Origin: an uncultured Chloroflexota bacterium
GTDB taxonomy: Bacteria > Chloroflexota > Dehalococcoidia > Lucifugimonadales > CAJWER01
Length of the DNA: 18,063 bases
Reading direction: 5' to 3'
NCBI GenBank assembly: GCA_913030785.1
Contig: CAJWER010000032.1
Coordinates: 1-18,063 of the forward strand
Below are positions 1 through 7,468 of the stretch, piece by piece. Position numbers and translations under genes: made by a program. Under the pieces are notes generated by a model. That model saw nothing but the letters and a program-made list of their open reading frames with translations. It did no database searches and was not told where the DNA came from. Within the stretch, counting starts at the first letter, position 1. The number at the start of each line of letters is the position of its first letter.

Positions 1-5
1 CCTAT

Positions 6-58
6 GCCGGGAGCCTGAGGGTGTCCCTCAGAATAACCCCAATATTTTCTTCATTTTC
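6..58 (+). repeat. Hairpin repeat family R1, copy A
   Basis: The core at 15-31 reads CTGAGGGTGTCCCTCAG, a perfect 7-bp stem with a TGT loop. It is preceded by GCCGGG and followed by an A/T-rich tract containing TATTTTCTTCATTTT. The same core recurs at 3643-3659 (minus), 10360-10376 and 15659-15675. Hairpin plus T-rich 3' flank resembles a Rho-independent terminator for a plus-strand gene lying left of the window, but the shared flanks make a dispersed repeat family equally plausible. It lies just beyond the stop of the minus-strand helicase gene, in the opposite orientation to it. Confidence 0.6.
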
Positions 59-72
59 AGGGCTGACCGGCA

Positions 73-2364
73 TTAAGTTGCGCCCTCTAAGCCTAGTACC
101 GATCGCAGTATCAGCACGGCCACGCGCTTATCGAGCGGGTGGTTGTTGTTGCCGCACTTGGGCGAGTGGATGCAGCTCGGACATCCGGACTTGCACGGGC
201 AGGCCGACACAACATCCAGCGTCGCCTGCCACAACTCCTCGATCACCTCGTACCCGTGCTCGCTGATGCCGACCCCGCCCGGATGGCCGTCGTGGATGAA
301 CACCTGTGGCCTGCCGGTGTCCGGGTGAAGCGGCGTCGATATGCCCCCGATGTCGTTCCGGTCGCACAGCGCGAACAGCGGCAGGATGCCGATGGCGGCG
401 TGCTCGACGGCGTGGAGGCCGCCCGCCAGGTCCATCTTCTCGTCTGCTATGTATGCCAGGGTGTCGGGTGGAACGTCGAACCACAGCGAAACGGTATCGA
501 TTCGCTGCGGGGGCAGGTCCACATGCTCCTCCCCCAGCTCCTCTCTGGTCAGGCTGGCCCGTCGCTGGAATCCGACCACCGTCGTCGTTACCGACACATC
601 GCCGAGATAGACCGTTGTGTTGCCTGCGGGCCTGGTTTTGTAGGTATTCAGGACGCGTGTCACGGTCAGTTCTCGCACTTCTGTGTAGTAGGGAACGTCG
701 GTGCGGGAGCCAAACGCGATCTGGGCCTCTACATCCAGCTCTGTTATCAGATAGGGATCACCTTTGTGCAGGTATATCGCCCCCGGGAATAGTTGAGAGA
801 AGGCCGACCCCTCGTCGACGGTCTCGAGAACTACCCCGCTCTCGTTTTCGGCCAGGGTGTAGTGAACGGAGGATGTGGAGCGTAGGCTAACCTGTTGAGC
901 CGGATATGTTGTCTCAGGGTCGAGGTGCCATCTGCCGTGCCGTGTGTGCAGGAAACCGTCCTGTTCAAGTTCCCGCGCAAGTTCAGGCAATTCGATGTCG
1001 AACAGATCGGAGTCTGCGGCGGTCAGCGGCGCTTCGTAGGCGGCGCAAAGCAGGTGCGGTTTCAGGACGTAGGGGTTAGTAGGAGATATGCGGGCGCTCT
1101 CATGGGCCTTGCCGAAGAAAGTGTCGGGATGGCGCATAAAATACTGGTCCAACGGATTGTCGAAGGCCACCAGTACAGACAGAGAACGCGTGCCTCGCCG
1201 CCCACTGCGCCCCGCCTGCTGCCAGACGCTGGAGATACTGCCCGGGTAGCCGCTGATCAGAGTCGCGTCCAGGTCGCCGACATCGATGCCCAGTTCCATG
1301 GCATTGGTGGTAGTGAGCCCTAGAAGCTTGCCTGTAAAGAGGTCGCGTTCGATCTGACGCCGGTCCTCCGGCAGGTAGCTTGCCCTGTACGGGGAAAGCC
1401 TGCCTGCCTCCATTGGGCTCGATTCGCGCAGCTTGTTGCGCGTAGCGACATACAGCAGTTCGGCCATGCGCCGGCTTCGGACGAAGGCCAGCGTACGGAT
1501 CTTGCGCATCATGAGCTCTTCCATCAGCAACGAGGTCTCGTGATTCGTGCTCTGGCGGCTACCCTCGGCGATGTCGATCATGGGTGGGTTCCAGAACACG
1601 AAATCCTTGCCGCCAAAGGGTGCCCCGTCATCGTCGATGACCCGGAAAGGCACGCCGGCCAGCCCCTCGGCGTGTTCGCGGGGATTGGAGATGGTCGCCG
1701 AGGACAGAATGAACTGCGGCTCAGCTCCGAGCCGTTTGCACAGGCGGCGCAGGCGGCGCAGAACATTGGCGACGTGTGACCCGAACACCCCGCGGTACAT
1801 GTGGGCCTCGTCCACCACGACGTACCGCAGGCCTTGCAACAGCCGGTGCCACTGCCCGTGGTTGGGAAGCATACCGGCGTGGAGCATGTCGGGATTGGTG
1901 AGGACTATTTTGGCGCTGCGGCGGATAGCGGCCCGGTCGTCGGTTGGAGTGTCGCCGTCGAAAATGGCATGGCGTAGGCGGCTGCCCTCCGGGACCAGTC
2001 GGTCGAGGGCGCCGGACTGGTCCTGCGCGAGCGCCTTGGTCGGAAACAAAAACAGCGCGGTTGCGGATCGGTCTGAGAGCAAGGTATCGAGGACTGGCAG
2101 GTGGTAACACAGGCTCTTGCCAGAGGCGGCGGGCGTGGCCACGATAACGTTTTCGCCGCCCCGGATCGCGTCCACCGCCTCGGCCTGATGGGAGTACAGG
2201 TTCACAATTCCTGCAGCTTCCAGCGCCTCCTCGAGTGGATGGGCCAGGGGCGAGGCCAGCTCCGAGTATCGAGCAGACCGGACCGGGACGTCCTCCCGGT
2301 GAATGGCCTGGCCCTCATACCAGTGACGGGACCTCACATCGTGTAGAAAGGCGGTGACGTCCAT
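73..2364 (-). CDS. mrfA: DEAH-box helicase with C-terminal DUF1998/zinc-Cys region (MrfA/YprA-like)
   Basis: A 763-residue superfamily 2 helicase. Visible motifs are Walker A ATPAASGKS (about 76-84), DEAH box VVDEAH (183-188), SATISNP (222-228), and motif VI QQAGRSGRRG in the second RecA domain. The C-terminus carries a four-cysteine cluster, CPCKSGCPSC followed by KCGN, typical of the DUF1998 region of MrfA/YprA proteins. B. subtilis MrfA is a 3'-5' DNA helicase used in mitomycin-type damage excision, so a DNA-repair role is inferred here. The ATG at 2364 was chosen over a longer in-frame extension because AAGGA lies 8 bases upstream and homologues start near this point. It follows the DUF503 gene by 37 bases, so the two are probably co-transcribed. 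The length matches the family and no key residue seems missing. Confidence 0.93.
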   Translation of the reverse strand: MDVTAFLHDVRSRHWYEGQAIHREDVPVRSARYSELASPLAHPLEEALEAAGIVNLYSHQAEAVDAIRGGENVIVATPAASGKSLCYHLPVLDTLLSDRSATALFLFPTKALAQDQSGALDRLVPEGSRLRHAIFDGDTPTDDRAAIRRSAKIVLTNPDMLHAGMLPNHGQWHRLLQGLRYVVVDEAHMYRGVFGSHVANVLRRLRRLCKRLGAEPQFILSSATISNPREHAEGLAGVPFRVIDDDGAPFGGKDFVFWNPPMIDIAEGSRQSTNHETSLLMEELMMRKIRTLAFVRSRRMAELLYVATRNKLRESSPMEAGRLSPYRASYLPEDRRQIERDLFTGKLLGLTTTNAMELGIDVGDLDATLISGYPGSISSVWQQAGRSGRRGTRSLSVLVAFDNPLDQYFMRHPDTFFGKAHESARISPTNPYVLKPHLLCAAYEAPLTAADSDLFDIELPELARELEQDGFLHTRHGRWHLDPETTYPAQQVSLRSTSSVHYTLAENESGVVLETVDEGSAFSQLFPGAIYLHKGDPYLITELDVEAQIAFGSRTDVPYYTEVRELTVTRVLNTYKTRPAGNTTVYLGDVSVTTTVVGFQRRASLTREELGEEHVDLPPQRIDTVSLWFDVPPDTLAYIADEKMDLAGGLHAVEHAAIGILPLFALCDRNDIGGISTPLHPDTGRPQVFIHDGHPGGVGISEHGYEVIEELWQATLDVVSACPCKSGCPSCIHSPKCGNNNHPLDKRVAVLILRSVLGLEGAT

Positions 2365-2401
2365 TGCAGGCGTCCTTGAATCGAGTGAAGGGATCGCCGC
2401 G

Positions 2402-2695
2402 TCAGAAGCCCGCGATGATCTCCTGCTCCTGGTCCATGATTTCCACGTCTTCGCGACCGCTAGCAATGAAGTCTACGACGGCGGAGACCATCTTGTCGGC
2501 ATGGGCCGCATCGTTGCTGGCGCATGTGATGCCGATGGTCGCCATCTGCCACGCATCGTTGTCGCCAACCTCGGCTATGGACACGTTGAATTTGTTGCGG
2601 ACCCTGGAGCAGAGGGACCCGATCGCGCGCCTCTTCCCCTTGAGATCATGGTTCTCGGGAAGCCTCAGTGTAAGCCTGCAAACTGCTACGTGCAT
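2402..2695 (-). CDS. ylxP: DUF503 / YlxP-like small protein
   Basis: A 97-residue protein matching the DUF503 pattern: an N-terminal strand with VAVCRLTLRLPENHDLKGKR, then a helix with SLCSRVRNKFNVSIAEV, then DAWQMATIGITCASND and a C-terminal helix ending in VEIMDQEQEI. The family is small, widespread in Gram-positives, cyanobacteria and Chloroflexota, and often encoded beside translation or ribosome-maturation genes; its biochemical role is not established. The ATG at 2695 has only a weak upstream GAG. A minus-strand promoter is visible about 50 bases upstream. It lies first in a two-gene unit with the MrfA-like helicase, an arrangement that does not by itself reveal a function. Confidence 0.88.
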   Translation of the reverse strand: MHVAVCRLTLRLPENHDLKGKRRAIGSLCSRVRNKFNVSIAEVGDNDAWQMATIGITCASNDAAHADKMVSAVVDFIASGREDVEIMDQEQEIIAGF

Positions 2696-2748
2696 GGTGT
2701 GATCTCGTGCCGAGTCATGGACCTTCAGAGCGCCGGGTGAGCAGCGCG

Positions 2749-2777
2749 ATTATATCATCGGTACGAGGCCATCCCAG
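2749..2777 (-). promoter_or_regulatory. Predicted sigma70-type promoter for the DUF503-helicase unit
   Basis: On the minus strand a perfect TATAAT (2754-2749) stands 17 bases downstream of CTGGGA (2777-2772), a 3/6 match to TTGACA. The predicted transcript starts about 45 bases before the DUF503 ATG. It is back-to-back with the plus-strand promoter at 2789-2818, so the two divergent units share a compact control region. Confidence 0.5.
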
Positions 2778-2788
2778 GGGTTCTACAC

Positions 2789-2818
2789 TTGACACTCTCC
2801 TCTGACCGCCTCTAGCAT
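2789..2818 (+). promoter_or_regulatory. Predicted sigma70-type promoter for the 2871 gene
   Basis: A perfect -35 TTGACA (2789-2794) is followed after 18 bases by TAGCAT (2813-2818), a 4/6 match to TATAAT. The implied start near 2825 leaves a leader of about 45 bases before the TTG start codon at 2871. Confidence 0.5.
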
Positions 2819-2870
2819 CAGATACTAGTGTGCCGCACAATCGCGGAGTGATCTTGGGAGGAGTGATACA

Positions 2871-3581
2871 TTGGCGTTTGAAAGCGAGCGGGACTATAGA
2901 CGGGCGATCGAGCAGACCTGGGTCGTCAGGTATCCGAAGCAGCACCTCGCTACCTTCGGGTCGACCAATATCGCCTATTACGTAGTCACCGAACCCATAT
3001 ACCGCGAGAACGACGATGCCAAGCATGAGGGGGTCGTGCGCACCGGCAGAGTGCGTGCGGACCGCCCAACGGTGGTTACGCCCACCTACGCCCTGAATCT
3101 GTCCGGGTTCAGTCCCGAGGCATACGATTACTTCAACGAGATTTCCCGAGAGTCCGGTCCAAACAGCCCCGGCGTCCTCTACCAGTACAAGAATGAAGCG
3201 GGCGAGATGGACATAGTGGGCGGCACTCCCAGCGAGATTGCCCACAAGATCAGCGGCGACCTTGATGGTCGCCAAGAGGACCTGGCCGTGGTGATGGTTG
3301 GTGTTGACGAACTATGGGACATCGCGCTCCTGAAGTTCATATACGAATTCACGTCGTCCTCAGTGGCGGGCAACGTCAGGGAGTTTCAATCGCGTGGGCT
3401 GTTGGAACCCCAGATCGCGCTCGGCGGTGTGCCAGCAGCGGCAGTTCAGGCGATCGACCGGCTCTTCCTAGAGGTGCGCCAGGGTGCGAACCCAGACATT
3501 CTGAAGCGGGAGTTGGATCGCTGGGGCCTCTTCGACGCCTACCAGGATCGCTTTCTGGGGCTCTTCCGCCAGGGTCGCTGA
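2871..3581 (+). CDS. Conserved-looking hypothetical protein, 236 aa
   Basis: I do not recognise a named family. The product is soluble in appearance: no signal peptide, membrane segment or cysteine motif. Residues 1-130 look alpha/beta with several aromatic strands (YYVVTEPIY, VVTPTYALNLSG), followed by a more helical C-terminus (from about 145 to 236) ending in a WGLFDAYQDRFLGLFRQ helix. The start is TTG, supported by a strong GGGAGGAG site 7-8 bases upstream; a TTGACA-type promoter lies further upstream. It is monocistronic, divergent from the DUF503-helicase unit and convergent with the flavin oxidase. Codon use looks like its neighbours. The minus-strand open frame over the same bases is judged a shadow because this frame has the better ribosome binding site and more protein-like composition. 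Confidence 0.8.
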   Translation: MAFESERDYRRAIEQTWVVRYPKQHLATFGSTNIAYYVVTEPIYRENDDAKHEGVVRTGRVRADRPTVVTPTYALNLSGFSPEAYDYFNEISRESGPNSPGVLYQYKNEAGEMDIVGGTPSEIAHKISGDLDGRQEDLAVVMVGVDELWDIALLKFIYEFTSSSVAGNVREFQSRGLLEPQIALGGVPAAAVQAIDRLFLEVRQGANPDILKRELDRWGLFDAYQDRFLGLFRQGR

Positions 3582-3608
3582 GCACCGCTCTCGGCCATTT
3601 CGCTCGCC

Positions 3609-3629
3609 TTTCCTCTCGAAAAGAGGAAA
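3609..3629. terminator. A/T-rich hairpin between convergent genes
   Basis: TTTCCTCT and AGAGGAAA form an 8-bp perfect stem with a CGAAA loop, followed on the plus strand by an A/T-rich stretch. It lies 28 bases after the stop of the 2871 gene and could end transcription from either side. It also forms the distal part of R1 repeat copy B, so its role as a terminator is uncertain. Two further small hairpins follow: ATGGGC-GTT-GCCCAT (3671-3685) and CCTTCG...CGAAGG (3699-3719), the latter directly after the oxidase stop. Confidence 0.4.
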
Positions 3630-3668
3630 AATATTTGTAAATGTTAGGGACACCCTCACACACTCGGC
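3630..3668 (-). repeat. Hairpin repeat family R1, copy B
   Basis: Read on the minus strand the core is GTGAGGGTGTCCCTAAC (3659-3643), preceded by GCCGAGTGT and followed by a T-rich tract with ATATTTTTCCTC. It is 62 bases downstream of the stop codon of the minus-strand oxidase gene and in the same orientation, the position expected of a terminator. Confidence 0.6.
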
Positions 3669-3720
3669 AAATGGGCGTTGCCCATCTGCACACCCATTCC
3701 TTCGTCTTTCAGGCGAAGGG

Positions 3721-4902
3721 TCAACCCGCCGAATGCAAGAATCCCTTGTCGCGCGGGTCCCGCGCCGCGGCGCCGCCCGCAAACCGGTCTCCCAACCTGA
3801 ACAACCTCCCCAGGGGATTGTCCCGGTCTTCAATGGCATCTGCTATCACCGGACCGATGGAACTGCCGAACTTGAAGCCGTGGCTCGTGCCGCATCCCGC
3901 AACCAGCACACGGCTTGAACCGGGGGCCCAGTCGATGACGAAGTGGTCGTCGGGGGTATTGGTATAAAGGCATGTACGCCCCGCAACCAGTCTTCCTGCG
4001 CCCAATTCGGGGACTCGTTTGCGAAGGAAACCCATTGCCCGCCGGGCGAATTCCGGTGTTCCGCCTCGGTCGACGTCGGGGTCGATCTGCTCCCCCGTTG
4101 CATCGTCGGCCACCTTGACGTAGCCAGACCTGAGTAGAGGGAAGCCATACCACTGTCCACTCGCCACCTCAATGGACCACACACCCATGGCACCAGGGGC
4201 GAAAAACTCCGGGCGATCCGGCGCGATAATCAACATCTGCTGCCGGGTGATAGTGAGGCCCTGGATCAGCTCCGGCACCAGCCTCCCGACCCATGCACCT
4301 GCGGCGACCACGATTCGGTCGAAGGTATGCTCGGTTCCGTCGTCAAGCATCATCTGGGAGCTTTCGGGGCTTTCGTCTACCGACCGAACACCTGTGTTGG
4401 CCAGAATGCGGACGCCACGGTCTCTTGCCATACGGGCCATGTACTCAACCGCTAACGCGGACTCCACGTACCCTGCCCATCGATCGTAGACATGGGTATC
4501 GGAGTCCAGCACAACTAGCCGTGGGAAACGCTTTCGTGCCTGGGCCGTGGTCAAGATTTCGATGCTTGCGCCGCGGCCTTGCAGGTACTCGACGCTTCGG
4601 CGCATAGGACTCTCCGGACCCCAGTCGGGCAGGGCCCGGACCTGTCCGACCTTGTGATAGACAGGGGACTCGAATTCCTGCTGCCATCGCGCCCAGTTAA
4701 TGGCGGCGCGCTCGACCAGCTCGACGTATGTCTCATTGTCGGCATAAGCCCAGCGTCTAATCACCTTCGAGACGTCCGTGGAACTTGCCTGTGCCGAGGG
4801 GACAGAGCCACGTTCGAACACCGTAACCTCGTGGCCACGCTCGGCAAGCTCTATGGCAGCGGCGATTCCAAAAACGCCTGCACCGACGATTCCAAGTTTC
4901 AT
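3721..4902 (-). CDS. FAD-dependent amine oxidase, monomeric sarcosine oxidase / N-methyltryptophan oxidase-like
   Basis: A 393-residue member of the DAO flavoprotein family. The N-terminus has the dinucleotide-binding motif GIVGAGVFGIAAA (4-16) followed by an acidic strand end at FERG. The C-terminal half contains CLYTNTPDDHFVIDW (311-325), closely matching the segment of monomeric sarcosine oxidase whose cysteine (Cys315 there) binds FAD covalently; HGFKFGSSIG follows at 341-350. By eye, Lys263 in YVKVADD corresponds to the oxygen-activating Lys265 of that enzyme, but the substrate-contacting His269 is replaced by Asp, so the amine substrate is probably different. The expected reaction is oxidative N-demethylation or deamination of a secondary amine, producing H2O2. 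The ATG at 4902 is preferred over an upstream GTG at 4923 because AAGGGGTG lies 6 bases before it and the FAD motif follows at once. It is monocistronic. Confidence 0.85.
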   Translation of the reverse strand: MKLGIVGAGVFGIAAAIELAERGHEVTVFERGSVPSAQASSTDVSKVIRRWAYADNETYVELVERAAINWARWQQEFESPVYHKVGQVRALPDWGPESPMRRSVEYLQGRGASIEILTTAQARKRFPRLVVLDSDTHVYDRWAGYVESALAVEYMARMARDRGVRILANTGVRSVDESPESSQMMLDDGTEHTFDRIVVAAGAWVGRLVPELIQGLTITRQQMLIIAPDRPEFFAPGAMGVWSIEVASGQWYGFPLLRSGYVKVADDATGEQIDPDVDRGGTPEFARRAMGFLRKRVPELGAGRLVAGRTCLYTNTPDDHFVIDWAPGSSRVLVAGCGTSHGFKFGSSIGPVIADAIEDRDNPLGRLFRLGDRFAGGAAARDPRDKGFLHSAG

Positions 4903-5057
4903 ACGAAACACCCCTTGGCCCACCGCGAATTGGGCCCATGCATCCTACGGGATCAGCATGTTAGCAGAACGTGCCAGATTCTGACTGTGGGCTATCATGT
5001 GACCAAGGCCCCGTTCATCCTCGCTAGGTATTACGGAGTAGTGCCATCGCACGTATT

Positions 5058-6311
5058 GTGGCTCGGATCTTCAGTTACCTTCTTCTCGCGCTGCTTCTGC
5101 CCGTACTGCTTGCGGGGGACGATCCAAGGCTGAACCCGGCGGAGGAGGCAGCACTCGGGCACCACTACAGCATCGTTGCCTGGGAAGCGCGCAACCTCCT
5201 CAGCAAGTGGACTCACCGGCTCGGTACGTATTTGCCGTGGAATGAGGACACGGTTCTGACAGGACGAGAGCTGGCTGAGGAGTACCTCCGGCTAGGCGCA
5301 GAGGCCCGTCGTCTGCGTGGCGAGATAGACAGGGCTGCGGCTACCGGAGACGCTGGGGCTCTGGCAAGTGCGGAGGACGGCCTGGCGGACGTGGATAGTG
5401 AACGCGGTCGTATGCGTGGGGCGGTCGAGGAGGTCATTGAGTCGGCCATCAGCGGAGTGCTCAGCGACCTGGACATCGGTTCCTGGGGGCCCTTCGATTA
5501 TCCGCCGGTCGACATAAGGTTGGATGAGCCGCCTCGCGTTCTCATCACGTCACCCAGGGACCGGATCATACGCTCCCACGAGGCGCTGGTGTCGGTGGAT
5601 ATCACCACGTCCGAGCGTGAGGCCGTGGAGAGCGCTCTGCTGGACAGTGATGATCTATCCGCGCTGGTATTGGACATTGGTGGAGTGGCCACATTCCCAG
5701 CCATAGTAGGCGACGCCGGTGATCTTCGAGGGACGCTGCAAACGTCGGCCCACGAGTGGGTGCACTACTACCTGGTGGCCCATCTGCGGCCCCTGGGGCT
5801 CCGCGTCTACACCGCCCCTGAAATGCTTGTCATCAACGAGACACTGGCGGACATGGCCGGTCGGGAGATTGGCGACCTGGCGTTTCGGGCGCTTGGCGGA
5901 ATCATCGCCCCCCCGGCAGACCCTCCCTCTGAGAATGAGGTGGATGGGCAACCTCCCGATGCGGGCCGGTTCGACTTTGGCAAGGAGATGCACGTGACAC
6001 GGCTCAGGGTAGACGAGCTACTTTCGCTGGGCAGCATCGGAGAAGCTGAGGCCTACATGGAGCAGCGCCGATTGCTATTTGTGGAGGCCGGCTTCCATAT
6101 CCGGAAACTGAATCAGGCCTACTTCGCCTTCAACGGTACCTACGCAGAGCAGCCCGAATCATCCAGCCCAGTGGGAGAGCAGATGAAAGACATACGGGCT
6201 GCGAGTGCCGATGTGTCGGCTCTCATCGTGACCGTATCGAGGATATCGACCATAGCGGAGTTCGAGGAGAGTCACCGCAAACACAAGGCTCGGGTGACGA
6301 ACAGCAGGTAA
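5058..6311 (+). CDS. Exported HEXXH-motif metallopeptidase-like protein
   Basis: A 417-residue protein of no family I can name. Residues 3-19 form a hydrophobic signal segment (FSYLLLALLLPVLLAG) without a lipobox cysteine. Residues 72-130 look coiled-coil, rich in Glu, Arg and Ala. HEWVH at 232-236 fits HEXXH, and NETLADMAGRE (260-270) supplies Glu261 as a likely third zinc ligand in a gluzincin-like arrangement. A predicted extracytoplasmic zinc peptidase follows from this, but catalysis is unproved. The GTG start at 5058 is about 19 bases from the nearest ribosome binding site-like CGGAG (5034-5038); in-frame ATC (5046) sits at a better distance of 7, and ATT (5055) is also in frame, so the start may be non-canonical. 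It is separated from hflK by 137 bases containing a promoter. Confidence 0.78.
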   Translation: MARIFSYLLLALLLPVLLAGDDPRLNPAEEAALGHHYSIVAWEARNLLSKWTHRLGTYLPWNEDTVLTGRELAEEYLRLGAEARRLRGEIDRAAATGDAGALASAEDGLADVDSERGRMRGAVEEVIESAISGVLSDLDIGSWGPFDYPPVDIRLDEPPRVLITSPRDRIIRSHEALVSVDITTSEREAVESALLDSDDLSALVLDIGGVATFPAIVGDAGDLRGTLQTSAHEWVHYYLVAHLRPLGLRVYTAPEMLVINETLADMAGREIGDLAFRALGGIIAPPADPPSENEVDGQPPDAGRFDFGKEMHVTRLRVDELLSLGSIGEAEAYMEQRRLLFVEAGFHIRKLNQAYFAFNGTYAEQPESSSPVGEQMKDIRAASADVSALIVTVSRISTIAEFEESHRKHKARVTNSR

Positions 6312-6377
6312 CTTGCGAATCCGCGCTGCGGACTGTATGCGTATCTAGACCGAGCGGTGCACTGAATGTACCGTGTG

Positions 6378-6407
6378 TTGTGGTTGGCGGTCTGCACGTG
6401 TGATAAT
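6378..6407 (+). promoter_or_regulatory. Predicted promoter for hflK-hflC
   Basis: TTGTGG (6378-6383) and GATAAT (6402-6407) are separated by 18 bases, and the -10 is preceded by TG as in extended -10 promoters. The predicted start near 6414 leaves a leader of about 35 bases before the hflK ATG. Confidence 0.45.
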
Positions 6408-6448
6408 ATGCCAATAGTCCTGATTCAGGCCGACTCCAAGGCGGTGAG

Positions 6449-7462
6449 ATGCAAAGGCAAGACGAGCCAGAGGTTAATCTCGAACAGATTCTTGAGCGGG
6501 TGCGCGCCTTCTTTGGCCGCTTCAAGCTCGGCGGTGGCGGCGGCTCCCTCAGCTACATCGTGTTTGGTATCATTTGTTTAGCTGTGTTGGCCTGGGGCGC
6601 TACCGGCGTTTATACCGTTCAGCCAGGTGAAGAATCGGTTCTGCGGTTATTTGGCAAGAACAATAACAATCCCCAGGGACCGGGACTTCACTGGTACCCG
6701 CCAGGCCCCATCGGAAAGAATATTATCGTCCGCAAGGACGAGGTACGCCGCCTCGAATTGGGTTTCCGTGGCGATACCTCCGTCCCAGCCGAATCCCTGA
6801 TGATCACTGGCGACGAGAACATCGTCGATGTTCAGTTGCTGGTTCAGTACGACATCAAGGACTCCGCTGCGTTTCTATTCAACACGGTGGATCCGGGTGG
6901 CATCACGATGCGTGATGTGGCGGAGACATCGCTGCGCCAGGTAGTCGGCTCTCGGAACATTGATGATGTTCTCACCACCGGAAAAGAGGACGTGCAGGCC
7001 AGCACCAGGATTCAGCTCCAATCCCTGCTCGACACCTACAGAACCGGTATCAACGTCATCCAGGTGCAACTCCAGAACGTTAACCCTCCGACCCAGGTCC
7101 AGGACGCCTTCGACGACGTTGTCAGGGCGAAGGAGGACAAGGAACGGATCATCAACCTGGCCGATGCGTATGAGGAAGAGATTCTCCCGACCGCCAGGGG
7201 CGAGGCGGCTCGTTCCATCGAGAACGCGGAGGCGTTCAAGGCGCAGCGGGTTAACCTGGCCAAGGGCCAGGCGGAGCGTTTCATCGCCATTCTCACTGAG
7301 TACCGCAAGGCCCCTAACGTGACCCGTCAGAGGCTCTACTTGGAAGCGATGGAGGAGGTTCTCCCCAGCGTAACCAAGTTCATCGTGGATCCCGGAACCG
7401 ACATCGTTGTTGTTACCAAGGAAGCGGAGGCGGAGAACCTGTTGCCTCTGCCAAGCGAGTAG
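6449..7462 (+). CDS. hflK: HflK-like SPFH/band 7 membrane protein
   Basis: A 337-residue SPFH protein. A short cytoplasmic N-terminus with a glycine run (28-33) is followed by one membrane segment (about 34-55, SYIVFGIICLAVLAWGATGV). The SPFH domain begins at VQPGEESVLRLFGK and includes GPGLHWYPPGP, a hallmark of HflK, then MITGDENIVDVQLLVQYDI. A long charged coiled-coil with ARGEAARSIENAEAF repeats follows, and a C-terminal FIVDPG segment typical of the family. In E. coli HflK and HflC form a large membrane cage that modulates the FtsH protease. This protein is shorter than E. coli HflK (about 420 residues), lacking the long Gly-rich N-terminal region. AAGG lies 7 bases before the ATG. hflC begins 6 bases after its stop. 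Confidence 0.92.
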   Translation: MQRQDEPEVNLEQILERVRAFFGRFKLGGGGGSLSYIVFGIICLAVLAWGATGVYTVQPGEESVLRLFGKNNNNPQGPGLHWYPPGPIGKNIIVRKDEVRRLELGFRGDTSVPAESLMITGDENIVDVQLLVQYDIKDSAAFLFNTVDPGGITMRDVAETSLRQVVGSRNIDDVLTTGKEDVQASTRIQLQSLLDTYRTGINVIQVQLQNVNPPTQVQDAFDDVVRAKEDKERIINLADAYEEEILPTARGEAARSIENAEAFKAQRVNLAKGQAERFIAILTEYRKAPNVTRQRLYLEAMEEVLPSVTKFIVDPGTDIVVVTKEAEAENLLPLPSE

Positions 7463-7468
7463 CGTCCA

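Noticed and set aside
139..792. Long plus-strand open frames (217 and 194 codons) opposite the helicase
   Set aside because: They mirror the third-position GC bias of the helicase gene, have no ribosome binding site, and their proteins show no domain.
2715..3275. Minus-strand 186-codon frame over the 2871 gene
   Set aside because: It overlaps a better-supported gene and two predicted promoters; no start signal and no recognisable domain.
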